This document shows, piece after piece, positions 16,715 to 24,623 of a DNA stretch of 64,000 nucleotides. The position numbers and the translations under genes are program-made. Position 1 is the stretch's first letter. Each line of letters begins with the position of its first letter. The notes beneath the pieces are model-generated. The model did no database searches. It was given only the letters and a program-made list of their open reading frames with translations, and was not told where the DNA came from. The DNA comes from Dethiosulfovibrio peptidovorans DSM 11002 (GTDB lineage Bacteria; Synergistota; Synergistia; Synergistales; Dethiosulfovibrionaceae): the NCBI RefSeq assembly GCF_000172975.1, contig NZ_ABTR02000001.1:1154501-1218500 (forward strand), written 5' to 3'.

Positions 16715-16831
16715 TTATTGATCGGGGACCATGGTCCCCTTTTCGATGTAGTTCAGGTGCCAGCCCAGGGCGGAAGCCAGATCGTGAGGTTCGTGTCCTC
16801 CCTTGGCCTCGCCGCTGTTTAGGTTCTCCTC
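16715..16831 (-). pseudogene. C-terminal remnant of the cobalamin-riboswitch target gene
   Basis: A 38-codon open stretch without any usable start codon, bounded upstream by TGA (16834-16832). Its translation looks like real protein (EAKGGHEPHDLASALGWHLN, ending in GTMVPDQ), with Gly/His-Asp motifs and a tidy stop followed by a terminator. It begins only a few bases after the riboswitch terminator. I read it as the tail of a deleted gene once controlled by cobalamin. The family is not recognised. A non-canonical start or an error in the sequence is the alternative. Confidence 0.5.
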
Positions 16832-16836
16832 TCACG

Positions 16837-16868
16837 AAAAAAAGAGACGCCCCCTGAAGGACGTCTCT
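16837..16868 (-). terminator. Riboswitch expression-platform terminator
   Basis: Minus strand GAGACGTCC-TTCAG-GGGGCGTCTC followed by seven T. It lies about 80 nt downstream of the cobalamin aptamer and just before the gene remnant, the right place for regulated attenuation. Confidence 0.85.
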
Positions 16869-16949
16869 GAATCGCAACGAAATAAAACCGATCGGCCGAT
16901 GAGCCGACGGGTTCTCGCCGATTACCCCGAGTCCTCGCAGGGTGGATGG

Positions 16950-17105
16950 GTCACGTGTTCAGGCCGGTATCCTGGCTTCCCTCATCCATCGCCGAGCCTT
17001 CCCGGAGAAACTCTCCAGTGGCGTTTTAGACGACGTCGGGTATACAGTGGCGGGTCCGCGCCGGATTCTCACCGGTCTTCCCTGTCACCTGAACTCGATC
17101 GATTA
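16950..17105 (-). ncRNA. Cobalamin riboswitch
   Basis: On the minus strand all landmark blocks of the B12 aptamer occur in order: GGTGACAGGG, CCGGTGAGAATCCGG, GCGGACCCGCCACTGTA (the B12 box region), GCCACTGG, GGGAAGGC and the closing GCCAGGATACCGGCC. It is transcribed from a good promoter at 17141-17114 and ends in a terminator at 16868-16837. Ligand binding normally turns such units off. The only coding sequence downstream is a 38-codon remnant, so the riboswitch now appears to control nothing intact. Confidence 0.93.
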
Positions 17106-17113
17106 TGAAGGTC

Positions 17114-17141
17114 ATTATATACTTTTTTTTGACGAGGTCAA
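17114..17141 (-). promoter_or_regulatory. Promoter of the cobalamin riboswitch transcript
   Basis: Minus strand TTGACC (17141-17136), 16-nt spacer, TATAAT (17119-17114). Both hexamers are still near consensus although the target gene is decayed. Confidence 0.75.
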
Positions 17142-17158
17142 CCCCCGGCGAGAAAATC

Positions 17159-17208
17159 GTAAAGAATGGTAAGGGAGCTCCCTACTTCGTGTTTCAGCGC
17201 GATATAAT
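17159..17208 (+). promoter_or_regulatory. CpxR-type box and promoter of the response-regulator gene
   Basis: GTAAA-GAATG-GTAAG at 17159-17173, then a perfect TATAAT at 17203-17208 without a good -35. This is the pattern of an activator-dependent promoter, with the box roughly 40-55 nt before transcription start. It fits positive autoregulation by the encoded CpxR-like protein. Confidence 0.6.
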
Positions 17209-17260
17209 AAATTATTGGAGAGTATCGTGAAAAACTGTGATTCGAGGGAGGTTTTTCCTT

Positions 17261-17944
17261 ATGGATAAAATTTTAGTCGTAGACGACGATAGGGAGCTGG
17301 GCGAGCTCCTGGCGGAGTATCTCGGAGGAGAGGGCTTTCAGGTAAGCCTCAGCTACGACGGTAAAAACGGGGCCCTGGAGGCCGCCGCAGGAAAGCACGA
17401 TCTGGTCGTGTTGGACGTCATGCTGCCAGGTCAGAGCGGTTTCGAGGCCCTGAAAGAGATCAGGAGGACGTCGTCCATCCCGGTGATCATGCTGACCGCC
17501 AAGGGAGACGAGGTGGACCGGGTCTTGGGGCTGGAGATGGGAGCCGACGACTATCTTCCCAAGCCATTCAGTCCCAGGGAGCTTTTGGCCAGGGTTCGGG
17601 CGGTCATGAGGAGGCGAAACGGTCCGTCCGATCCGGAGCGGCTGACGGTGGACGATCTGGAGATGTTCGTCCGTTCCAGACAGGTGATGTTGGACGGCAT
17701 CATAGTGGATCTGACCTCCATGGAGTTTCGGCTGTTGGAGGTGTTGCTCCGCTCGGCCGGTCAGGTTGTGTCCAGAGACGAGCTGTTTCGTAAGGTGCTC
17801 GAGAGATCGGCGGCTCCTTTCGATCGCAGCCTGGATATGCACGTCAGCAATCTCAGAAAGAAGCTCGGACCCCACGAGGACGGAACGGACCGAATAAGGA
17901 CCGTCCGGGGCGAGGGCTATCTCTATACTCTTCCGGTGAACTGA
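17261..17944 (+). CDS. OmpR/CpxR-family response regulator
   Basis: A 227-residue two-component regulator. The receiver domain (residues 1-115) has acidic residues DDD at 8-10, phospho-acceptor Asp52 in VVLDVMLPG, and the conserved Lys in LPKPFSPREL near 105. The C-terminal winged helix (about 130-225) includes RSLDMHVSNLRKKLG and VRGEGYLY. ATG 17261 is chosen because GGGAGG lies in front; an upstream in-frame ATT start is unlikely. The kinase gene follows after one base. The nearby Spy/CpxP-like gene and the paired boxes suggest an envelope-stress system. Confidence 0.92.
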   Translation: MDKILVVDDDRELGELLAEYLGGEGFQVSLSYDGKNGALEAAAGKHDLVVLDVMLPGQSGFEALKEIRRTSSIPVIMLTAKGDEVDRVLGLEMGADDYLPKPFSPRELLARVRAVMRRRNGPSDPERLTVDDLEMFVRSRQVMLDGIIVDLTSMEFRLLEVLLRSAGQVVSRDELFRKVLERSAAPFDRSLDMHVSNLRKKLGPHEDGTDRIRTVRGEGYLYTLPVN

Positions 17945-17945
17945 G

Positions 17946-19349
17946 ATGTCCTGGCTGAGGTCCGCCACTCTGTTCAGAAAGATCTTTTTAGGTTTTTTGC
18001 TGGCGATCGCAGCGGCGTCGGTGCTTCACGTTGCGGTTACGGGGCTTGTCGTCCGGTTGGGTCTTCTAGATCTGTCTCTGGAGGCCAAGCTCAGAAAGGA
18101 GCTGAATAGGGAGGCTCCGTCTCTCGTGGCTCTTTACGAAGAGAGAGGGGCCGACGCCCTGAAGGACGAGCTCGGTCGTTTGAGGGAGGAGAGGCGGCTG
18201 TTGTTCGTCATTCTGGACGATAGAGGAGCTCCTCTGGCGGGTATGGTCCCTTCCCGAGGAGAGAGGATGATGCCCGACATCAGGCGTCATCACGGTCTCT
18301 CTGGCCCCCCCCGCACCTCCTGGATGAAGGATCTTCCCGCCGCCACCGAACCGGTAGTCTCTTCCGGCGGCGCGACATACGTGGTCACTCTGTTCGCCCT
18401 TCCCGGAGCCCTTCCTCCCAAGGATGGCTTCTACCTCTCTCTGGTCCTATACTTCGCCGTTTTGATGGCGGTGGGAGGGGCGGTGAGCTACTTTCTCGCT
18501 CGACATATATGCTATCCGGTAGAGGCTTTGAGCAGGGCCTCTCTGGCTCTGGCTTCGGGGGATCTGTCCGTAAGGGCCGAGAGGGAGGGGCCCTTCGGCG
18601 ACGATGAGATAGGTCAGCTGGCCAGAAATTTCGATTCCATGGCCGATCACGTCGAGAGAAACATCACAGGTCAGAGCAGGCTCCTCGGGGACATTTCCCA
18701 CGAGCTTAGGTCTCCTCTTACTAGGCTGAACCTGTCGCTGGAGCTGCTTCGAAACAGGCTTCCCGAGGACCTGGACGGCCTTATGGACAGGATAGAGCGG
18801 GAGTCGGAGAGGATGAACCGCATGATCGGCGATCTTCTCGGGCTCGCCAGGGAGGAGTCTCGCTTCGGAGGGGAGCGGAGGGAGTCGGTTTCCCTGATGG
18901 ATCTCCTGTCCTCCGTGGCGAAGGACGGCCGTTTCGAGGCGCATGCCTCCGAGAAGGACGTTGTTTTAGGGGACGTTCCGGACGTTGCCGTATCGGTCGA
19001 CAGAGGGGCCATGGAAAGCGCCCTGGAGAACATCGTGAGAAACGGAGTCAGGTACACCGCCCCCGGCACGGTGGTGGAGCTGAGGGCCGAATACGAACCT
19101 GAAGAGGAGCTTCCCCTCTCGATAATAGCGGAGGATCGCGGGCCCGGCGTGGCGGAGGAAAATCTGGAGGCCATATTCAGGCCCTTCTTCCGAGAAGGTG
19201 AGGCCAGGGACAGGGCTTCCGGCGGAGTGGGACTCGGCTTGGCCATAGCCCGTCGGGCTGTGGAGAGGCACGGAGGAATCGTGGAGGCGGCCAACAGGGA
19301 CGGAGGTGGTCTGTCTGTCAGGATCAGACTTCCCCTGGGATTCGGCTAG
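17946..19349 (+). CDS. CpxA-like sensor histidine kinase
   Basis: A 467-residue membrane kinase. TM1 is near residues 10-35 and a periplasmic sensor of about 120 residues follows, with a His/Arg-rich stretch (MMPDIRRHHG). TM2 is near 160-182, HAMP is from about 183 to 235, and the H-box is ISHELRSPLTRL with phospho-acceptor His252. The ATPase domain carries N, G1 (EDRGPGVAEE), F and G2 (GGVGLGLAIARRAVE) boxes. It pairs with the regulator just upstream. The domain order equals CpxA, and the local CpxP-like protein is a plausible periplasmic inhibitor, though the signal is unknown. Confidence 0.9.
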   Translation: MSWLRSATLFRKIFLGFLLAIAAASVLHVAVTGLVVRLGLLDLSLEAKLRKELNREAPSLVALYEERGADALKDELGRLREERRLLFVILDDRGAPLAGMVPSRGERMMPDIRRHHGLSGPPRTSWMKDLPAATEPVVSSGGATYVVTLFALPGALPPKDGFYLSLVLYFAVLMAVGGAVSYFLARHICYPVEALSRASLALASGDLSVRAEREGPFGDDEIGQLARNFDSMADHVERNITGQSRLLGDISHELRSPLTRLNLSLELLRNRLPEDLDGLMDRIERESERMNRMIGDLLGLAREESRFGGERRESVSLMDLLSSVAKDGRFEAHASEKDVVLGDVPDVAVSVDRGAMESALENIVRNGVRYTAPGTVVELRAEYEPEEELPLSIIAEDRGPGVAEENLEAIFRPFFREGEARDRASGGVGLGLAIARRAVERHGGIVEAANRDGGGLSVRIRLPLGFG

Positions 19350-19936
19350 CCTCCCAGAAGAGGGCTTATCCTTTTGTAGAGCCAGAAGGTCGATATGGAT
19401 ACGACGGTCCCCTTCAGAAGGTTGAAGGGGACTATTCCGTATATCACCAGAGACGGAACGTCCTCTATCGCAGGGATTGCCGCACCGGCCATGGATATGA
19501 TCGTGTCGATCGGGACGAACTTGGAGTACAGGGGAATCAATACCGTGCCGTTTAGGATCGCCGCCGTGGCTGTCATGGTAGCCACCCCCGCCGCCATGCC
19601 TACCAGGGCCCCGGTTTTCGTCTTGTTCGCCCGATAGATAAGTCCCGCCGGGAGGACCAGAGCCGACCCCATGACGAAGTTGGCCATCTCCCCGACTCCT
19701 GCCGAGGAGGACGCCGCGCAGTGCAGCAGGTTCTTCACCGCCTCTATGGCGACGCCGTTGCCTGGGCCCCAGGCGAAGGCTCCTATCAGTGCCGGAACGT
19801 CGGACAGGTCCATCTTCAGAAACGACGGAAAAAGAGGCATCACCGTGTCTACATACATGAGCACGGTGGCCAGCCCGGAAAGCAGGGCACCCCACACCAT
19901 CTTGCGGACGTTCTCGTTTCCCCTCGCTCGTTCCAT
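19346..19936 (-). CDS. ECF transporter S component, RibU-like
   Basis: A membrane S component of 196 residues, or 199 if the ATG at 19945 is used. I prefer 19936 because GGAAGG then sits about 10 nt upstream. It has six hydrophobic segments. The N-terminal block LPSFLKMDLSDVPALIG in local form (FPSFLKMDLSDVPALIGAFA) and IEAVKNLLH are typical of RibU riboflavin-specific subunits. Its function needs an EcfA/A'/T energising module, which is not in the window. No FMN riboswitch is visible in front. It overlaps the kinase gene end by 4 nt, tail to tail. Confidence 0.8.
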   Translation of the reverse strand: MERARGNENVRKMVWGALLSGLATVLMYVDTVMPLFPSFLKMDLSDVPALIGAFAWGPGNGVAIEAVKNLLHCAASSSAGVGEMANFVMGSALVLPAGLIYRANKTKTGALVGMAAGVATMTATAAILNGTVLIPLYSKFVPIDTIISMAGAAIPAIEDVPSLVIYGIVPFNLLKGTVVSISTFWLYKRISPLLGG

Positions 19937-20041
19937 ACCGATCATTCCCTTCCTTTATCTCTATCTCGAATGTCAGGCCGTCGTCCTAACGGCCGGGTAA
20001 CCACGTATGATATCCTATTTTCGTTTCGGTCGCCACGAAAT

Positions 20042-20070
20042 TTGGGCGATATGGGTGCATAAGTTATAAT
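20042..20070 (+). promoter_or_regulatory. Promoter of the DegSU-like operon
   Basis: Perfect TATAAT (20065-20070), 17 nt after a weak TTGGGC (20042-20047), 29 nt before the start codon. Confidence 0.5.
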
Positions 20071-20099
20071 TAGGAACGGATCCTGGAGGAGGTTTAACA

Positions 20100-21236
20100 A
20101 TGGCTCGTGATTCGTCCGACACTCTGCATCAGGTTATGGAGAAGATCCGAAAGGACCTTGCGGACAGCATGGTCACCGTGTCGGATTTTCGAAAGGACGA
20201 AGACGACCGGTTGAGCGTCATAAGATCCGAGTTGACTAAGACCCGTTCTGAGCTGGAACAGGTGATATCCGAGATGGACGAGATGACGTCTCTATATTTC
20301 GCCGCCAGGAGCGAACTGTCCCAGTCTGTCAGAGGCGGCACCGAGATGGAGCAGAGGAGGGCCTACGAGAAGGCGGAGGAGTACCTGTTTCGTAAGGCCG
20401 CCCTGGCCGAGAGGGAGAAAGGCCTTAGGCAGCTTCGAGATTATCTCGAGAGGGACGAACGCAGGGTGGCCTCCAGGGTAGAGAAAAGCGACTCCGCCGT
20501 AGGAAGACTTAGGGTCGCTCTCAACGTCGTCAGCGACAGGATCGAGACCATAGAGATAAACGAGGAGAAGGGCGGGGCCAGGCGGTTGGCTCAGGCCTAT
20601 TCTCTGGTGGAGAGGGAAAGCATGAGTCTGGCCCGGGAGCTTCATGACGGCCCGGCCCAGAAGTTCTCCGGTGCCCTGATGTCCATGGATTTCGTGAGGC
20701 GCCTTCTTCGAAAGGACCAGGTGGAGAGGGCCTCAGAGGAACTGGACAAGGTAAGGGAGCAGATGGTGGAGACGATGGACGAGATAAGGTCGTTTCTGCA
20801 TCTTCTCTATCCCAGAGACCTGGAGGACGGTCTGATGGTCGCCCTGGACAGATGGGTCGAGGCCACGTCCAGCCGCTACGGTGTGTCGGTCAATCTCAAG
20901 ACTATGGGGCCGGTGGAGGAGATCCCCGGGGGTATGGCACCCCATCTCTACAAGATCGTTCGTCAGGCGGTGGGCAACGCCGTTACCAAAGGGGAGCCTA
21001 AGAGGGTTACTGTGTTGTTCTCCGTGAGGGGCGATTTGCTGTTCGTCAAGATAATGGACGATGGCTTCGGCTTCGATGTAGAGACCGCCAGGGAGGAGGC
21101 CAAGGAGAGGGGCTCTTACGGGATAGTCTCCATGGAGGAGAGGTCCAGAATACTCGGAGGGGATTTAAACGTCGACAGCGTCCCGGGGCAAGGGACGATA
21201 GTCTCTTTAAAGGTGCCGATAAGGAGTGATAGCTGA
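20100..21236 (+). CDS. Cytoplasmic DegS-like sensor histidine kinase
   Basis: A 378-residue soluble kinase of the HisKA_3 class. There is no membrane segment. Residues 1-165 are charged coiled coil, as in the DegS sensor region. The H-box is ARELHDGPAQKFSGA with His182. The HATPase part has N-box IVRQAVGNAV and G-boxes DDGFGFD and GSYGIVSMEER. It has AGGAGG in front and ends overlapping the next gene (TGATG). With that regulator it forms a DegS/DegU-type pair that would sense a cytoplasmic cue. Confidence 0.88.
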   Translation: MARDSSDTLHQVMEKIRKDLADSMVTVSDFRKDEDDRLSVIRSELTKTRSELEQVISEMDEMTSLYFAARSELSQSVRGGTEMEQRRAYEKAEEYLFRKAALAEREKGLRQLRDYLERDERRVASRVEKSDSAVGRLRVALNVVSDRIETIEINEEKGGARRLAQAYSLVERESMSLARELHDGPAQKFSGALMSMDFVRRLLRKDQVERASEELDKVREQMVETMDEIRSFLHLLYPRDLEDGLMVALDRWVEATSSRYGVSVNLKTMGPVEEIPGGMAPHLYKIVRQAVGNAVTKGEPKRVTVLFSVRGDLLFVKIMDDGFGFDVETAREEAKERGSYGIVSMEERSRILGGDLNVDSVPGQGTIVSLKVPIRSDS

Positions 21237-21904
21237 TGGAAAAAACCATCCGTGTCCTGGTGGTGGACGATCACGCCATATTCAGGACCGGCGTGATAAA
21301 CACCCTTTCCCTGGAGGACGATATAGAGGTGGTCGGAGAGGCCGGTGACGGGCTGGAGGCGCTGGAGTTCATGAAAAAGGTGGACTTCGACGTCGCCTTG
21401 GTGGACGTGACCATGCCGAGGATGGGCGGGGTGGAGCTGGTGAGCAAAATGGAGGAGACCGGGATGGCCCGATCGGTGATAGCCCTGACTGCCTTGGAGG
21501 ACGACCGGGATATGGTGTTTCTGTCCAAAGCGGGGGTCAAAGGCTTCGTCCTGAAGACCTCCGGCTTCGACGAGCTGATCTCCGCCATAAGGACGGTATC
21601 CGGAGGGGACAACTACGTCGATTCCCGGGCCGCCGGTAAGCTTCTGAACTGTTTCTCTGAGGACACCTCTCGGGAGAGGGGTATGTCCAGACTTTCCGAA
21701 AGGGAGCTGGAGGTGCTCTACTGGCTGGCTCAGGGACTGAACGGCCAGGAAATAGCGGAACGGCTGTCGCTGTCGGACAAGACGGTGAAGAACCACATAA
21801 GCCATATCCTGGCCAAGCTGAAGGTATCCGACAGGACCCAGGCAGTGGCTTGGGCCTGGCGGTCCGGTCTGGCTTCGAAGGATCCATCGTTTTTCAAAGA
21901 CTGA
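21236..21904 (+). CDS. NarL/DegU-family response regulator
   Basis: A 222-residue regulator. The receiver has DD at 11-12, phospho-acceptor Asp57 (VALVDVTMP) and a conserved Lys in FVLKTSGFD near 103. The C-terminal LuxR-type helix-turn-helix contains LSERELEVLYWLAQGLNGQEIA and KTVKNHISHILAKL. It is translationally coupled to the kinase. Targets are not evident locally. The radical SAM gene downstream has its own terminator-separated promoter. Confidence 0.92.
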   Translation: MEKTIRVLVVDDHAIFRTGVINTLSLEDDIEVVGEAGDGLEALEFMKKVDFDVALVDVTMPRMGGVELVSKMEETGMARSVIALTALEDDRDMVFLSKAGVKGFVLKTSGFDELISAIRTVSGGDNYVDSRAAGKLLNCFSEDTSRERGMSRLSERELEVLYWLAQGLNGQEIAERLSLSDKTVKNHISHILAKLKVSDRTQAVAWAWRSGLASKDPSFFKD

Positions 21905-21930
21905 GACTTCCATATCTTATCCGTATCTAC

Positions 21931-21964
21931 GGGGAGCCCTTTTCGGGGCTCTCCGTTTGTTTTG
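21931..21964 (+). terminator. Rho-independent terminator
   Basis: GGAGCCC/GGGCTCT-type stem within 21931-21954, followed by GTTTGTTTT. It closes the DegSU-like operon. Confidence 0.7.
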
Positions 21965-21989
21965 AAAAAACAACAAAAAGGGCTACAAT
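21962..21989 (+). promoter_or_regulatory. Promoter of the radical SAM gene
   Basis: TTGAAA (21962-21967), 16-nt spacer, TACAAT (21984-21989), directly behind the terminator. Confidence 0.6.
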
Positions 21990-22026
21990 GGGGCCGAACA
22001 TAAGGACGATTGAGGAGGGATCGATT

Positions 22027-23427
22027 ATGGCGGTTTCGTTGTTCCGGAAGGCGAAGGGTTTCGTGACCCGTTCAGTTTTGGATCGGGCCATCGAAAAGGT
22101 TCGAAAGGGAGAGATGGGCGATCTAGCCGATATGTTGGAGTCCATAGGAAGATTGGCCCCGGCCCGATATCACAGGGAGGCCCTGGGCAGGATGGCTAAG
22201 ATGGTCCGTTCCGAGGATCCGTCGGTAGCCTTCCTGGTTCGGGCCGTTCGGGAGCTGTCGCCGCTGGCTCTGGAGAAGATGATCCGAAACCTGATAGTCA
22301 ACTTCATGGTGCTGGGCCGAGGAGTCAGGGAGGAGAAGGAGGCCGAACTGGACGTCCATCTGCCAAACTTCATGGTGATAAGCCCTACTATGAAGTGCAA
22401 CCTTCACTGCACCGGATGTTATGCCGGAGAGTACGACAGAGAGGGAGAGCTGACCTTCGAGGAGCTGGACGACCTTCTGATGCAGGGGAAGGAGCTCGGG
22501 ATGTATTTCTACACCCTCTCGGGAGGGGAGGTCCTGCTTTATCCCCGTATATTCGATCTGTGGAAAAAGCACGACGACTGCTACTTCCAGTTCTACACCA
22601 ACGGCACCCTGCTGGACGACGGTACGGTGGATAGTCTGGCCGCTCTGGGGAACGTGGCTCCCATGGTGTCGGTGGAGGGAACGGAGGAGCAGACAGATGC
22701 CAGAAGGGGAAAGGGAACCTACCGCAAGGTTCTGGAGGCCTTCTCCAGGATGAGGGAGCGGGGGATGCTCTTCGGCTTCAGCGCCACCTGCACGTCCCTG
22801 AACTCGGATTATCTGGCTAGCGACGAGTTCATCGGCTCCATGGTGGAGCGGGGCTGTATGGTGGGGTGGTTCTTTCAATACGTTCCCGTAGGGGTGAGCC
22901 CCGATCTTACCTACATGGCCAGTCCCGAACAGAGGGCCGTTCTTCACGATAGCGTCTCTCGCTGGCGTTCCAGCGGGGAGTACCCCATATTCACCGGTGA
23001 TTTTTGGAACGACGGCCCCTACGTGGACGGGTGCATGGCGGGAGGCAGCCGCTACTGGCACGTCATCTCCGACGGCAGGGTCGAGCCCTGCGTGTTCGTA
23101 CCCTTCGCGGTGGACAGCATAAGGGAGAAGAGCCTGGTGGATATCGCGAGGAGCCCGTTCTTCTCGGCCATAAGGTCTGCCCAGCCCTACGATGGCGACG
23201 ACGACCTTCTGTGTCCCTGCATGATACTGGACCATCCCCACGTTCTGAGGGAACTGATAGATCGTTTCGACGCAAAACCCTGTCATCCCGGGCTGGAGAG
23301 GATGCTGTCCGGCTCTGTGGCGGAGGGGTTGGACGATTACGGAAAGGCGATAAGATCCTTATACCGCCCCCTATGGGAGGGGTGCGAGAGGGAGAGATAC
23401 CGTAAAAGGGTCTCCATGGAGGAATGA
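22027..23427 (+). CDS. Radical SAM protein with SPASM-like C-terminus
   Basis: A 466-residue radical SAM enzyme. ATG 22027 follows GAGGAGGG; the frame is open further upstream, but that part overlaps the previous gene and terminator. After about 110 helical residues comes the cluster motif CNLHCTGC (Cys124, Cys128, Cys131), then the GGE motif (TLSGGEVLL). C-terminal cysteines (CMAGGSRYWH, RVEPCVF, LLCPCMILDHP, KPCHPG) suggest auxiliary clusters as in SPASM/twitch proteins. The substrate is unknown. Its stop overlaps a 40-codon ORF (ATGA). Confidence 0.85.
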   Translation: MAVSLFRKAKGFVTRSVLDRAIEKVRKGEMGDLADMLESIGRLAPARYHREALGRMAKMVRSEDPSVAFLVRAVRELSPLALEKMIRNLIVNFMVLGRGVREEKEAELDVHLPNFMVISPTMKCNLHCTGCYAGEYDREGELTFEELDDLLMQGKELGMYFYTLSGGEVLLYPRIFDLWKKHDDCYFQFYTNGTLLDDGTVDSLAALGNVAPMVSVEGTEEQTDARRGKGTYRKVLEAFSRMRERGMLFGFSATCTSLNSDYLASDEFIGSMVERGCMVGWFFQYVPVGVSPDLTYMASPEQRAVLHDSVSRWRSSGEYPIFTGDFWNDGPYVDGCMAGGSRYWHVISDGRVEPCVFVPFAVDSIREKSLVDIARSPFFSAIRSAQPYDGDDDLLCPCMILDHPHVLRELIDRFDAKPCHPGLERMLSGSVAEGLDDYGKAIRSLYRPLWEGCERERYRKRVSMEE

Positions 23428-23546
23428 GAGAGGAAGGGTTGCTGGTCCTGGACGAAGACGGAAGGTCTGTCTGGCTCTATGGCACCGTCTATATGTTCCC
23501 GGACCAGTCCCCGTCTCTACCTTTCGGAGAGCTCCAGCAGTACTAG
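23424..23546 (+). CDS. Possible small protein coupled to the radical SAM gene
   Basis: A 40-codon ORF starting at ATG 23424 in a 4-base overlap with the radical SAM stop and ending at TAG 23544. Peptide features: MREEGLLVLDEDGRSVWLYG, then a Pro/Ser/Phe-rich part ending in ELQQY, with no cysteine. Codon use resembles the neighbours. The last 30 nt overlap the convergent phosphoesterase gene. It may be a genuine small partner or substrate, or simply a chance extension. Confidence 0.35.
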   Translation: MREEGLLVLDEDGRSVWLYGTVYMFPDQSPSLPFGELQQY

Positions 23547-24620
23547 CTCCGGTCGGGAGCTCGTCCTTATCGGCGGGCCCCAGACCCCGACTCCGCAGGA
23601 CACGTAGGCCCATGTCTCTCCGTATCGTTTCAGCCCCCAGTCCAGGTCGAACAGGGCGGATGTGACGAACTGGAAGGGGAAGGTCTGGCCGTGGTGGGTG
23701 TGTCCCGACAGAACCAGCGACGCCCCGGCCTCTCTCGATTCCTCTATGGACGACGGGGTGTGGTCCAGGACGATCGTAGGCAGGTCGTCGTCGGGGATCA
23801 GTGAGGCCAGCGGTGCCCTGGGTCGTCCCATTCTGGCGGACTGCACGTCCTCCCGGCCGATTATCCAAAGCCGGTGATCCAGCTGATTTCGGTCGTCCAT
23901 CAGCACCGTTATGCCGTTGCTCTCCATTATGGTCCTGGCACCGTCTATGCCGAGGTAGTACTCGTGGTTGCCCGGACAGGCGTATGTTCCCATAGGGGCC
24001 TTCAGCTCCGCCAGTCCCGCGGCGGCTTTCTCCAGGGCGGGGCCGTCCGAGCCGTCCAATATGTCGCCTGCCATCAGAATTACGTCCGGCGACAGCTCTC
24101 GGACCGAGTCGGTCACCCGTTTCAGCCAGGTCCGGGAGGTCTCCGAGTCCACGTGGAGGTCGGTCAGGAGGACCGCCCTGATCGGAGGGCCCGATAGTTC
24201 CGGTATCTCGAGCTTCAGATGTCTCACGGCGGGAAAACGGGCGTTGACAGCTCCGGCCGTCACCATCAGGATCGAGGCGGCGGTCCAGACGAGGAATATT
24301 CTTCCGTTCGCCCTGGGGCCCGGGCTCTTGCCGAGGAGACAGGTTATCAGGCGGAACAGGTCCCATATCAGGGCCGGTATGACGAGAGCGGGAAGCAGCG
24401 CCATCCAGATCTCGCCTATCTGGACGAGACCGTGCCGAGCGGCCTCGGGAATTACTCCCGAGGCCGCTCTACCTATTGGCAGGGCGAGAGCTCCCAGGGC
24501 GGCCAGCCCAAGGACCGTCCTTCTGAGCGGATTGGACGAAATCGTGCTGGTCCATCTCAGAGCCCCGTAGGAGCTGAGCCCGAGGTAGACCGTAATGAAA
24601 ACCGCTATAAACCATCTCAT
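23517..24620 (-). CDS. Membrane-anchored metallophosphoesterase (YkuE/YaeI-like)
   Basis: A 367-residue calcineurin-like phosphoesterase. Three or four N-terminal hydrophobic segments (to about residue 125) anchor it. The catalytic domain shows all metal motifs in order: DLHVD near 153, GDILDG near 185, GNHEYYLG near 220, and GHTHHGQTF near 307. Homologues such as YaeI/LpxG-type enzymes act on lipid phosphates at the membrane, which may apply here. It is convergent with the radical SAM gene, and its start lies 3 nt from the oxidoreductase gene upstream, so it is probably in the same minus-strand operon. Confidence 0.88.
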   Translation of the reverse strand: MRWFIAVFITVYLGLSSYGALRWTSTISSNPLRRTVLGLAALGALALPIGRAASGVIPEAARHGLVQIGEIWMALLPALVIPALIWDLFRLITCLLGKSPGPRANGRIFLVWTAASILMVTAGAVNARFPAVRHLKLEIPELSGPPIRAVLLTDLHVDSETSRTWLKRVTDSVRELSPDVILMAGDILDGSDGPALEKAAAGLAELKAPMGTYACPGNHEYYLGIDGARTIMESNGITVLMDDRNQLDHRLWIIGREDVQSARMGRPRAPLASLIPDDDLPTIVLDHTPSSIEESREAGASLVLSGHTHHGQTFPFQFVTSALFDLDWGLKRYGETWAYVSCGVGVWGPPIRTSSRPELVLLELSER

Positions 24621-24623
24621 GAT

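Noticed and set aside
16584-16877. Minus-strand 97-codon frame across the riboswitch terminator region
   Set aside because: It runs through the riboswitch terminator and a second terminator and is Arg/Pro-rich. The more protein-like reading is the other frame (16831-16715), which lacks a start.
19937-20040. FMN riboswitch upstream of the RibU-like gene
   Set aside because: Only a short GGCCGT/ACGGCC hairpin is present; the conserved RFN blocks are missing.
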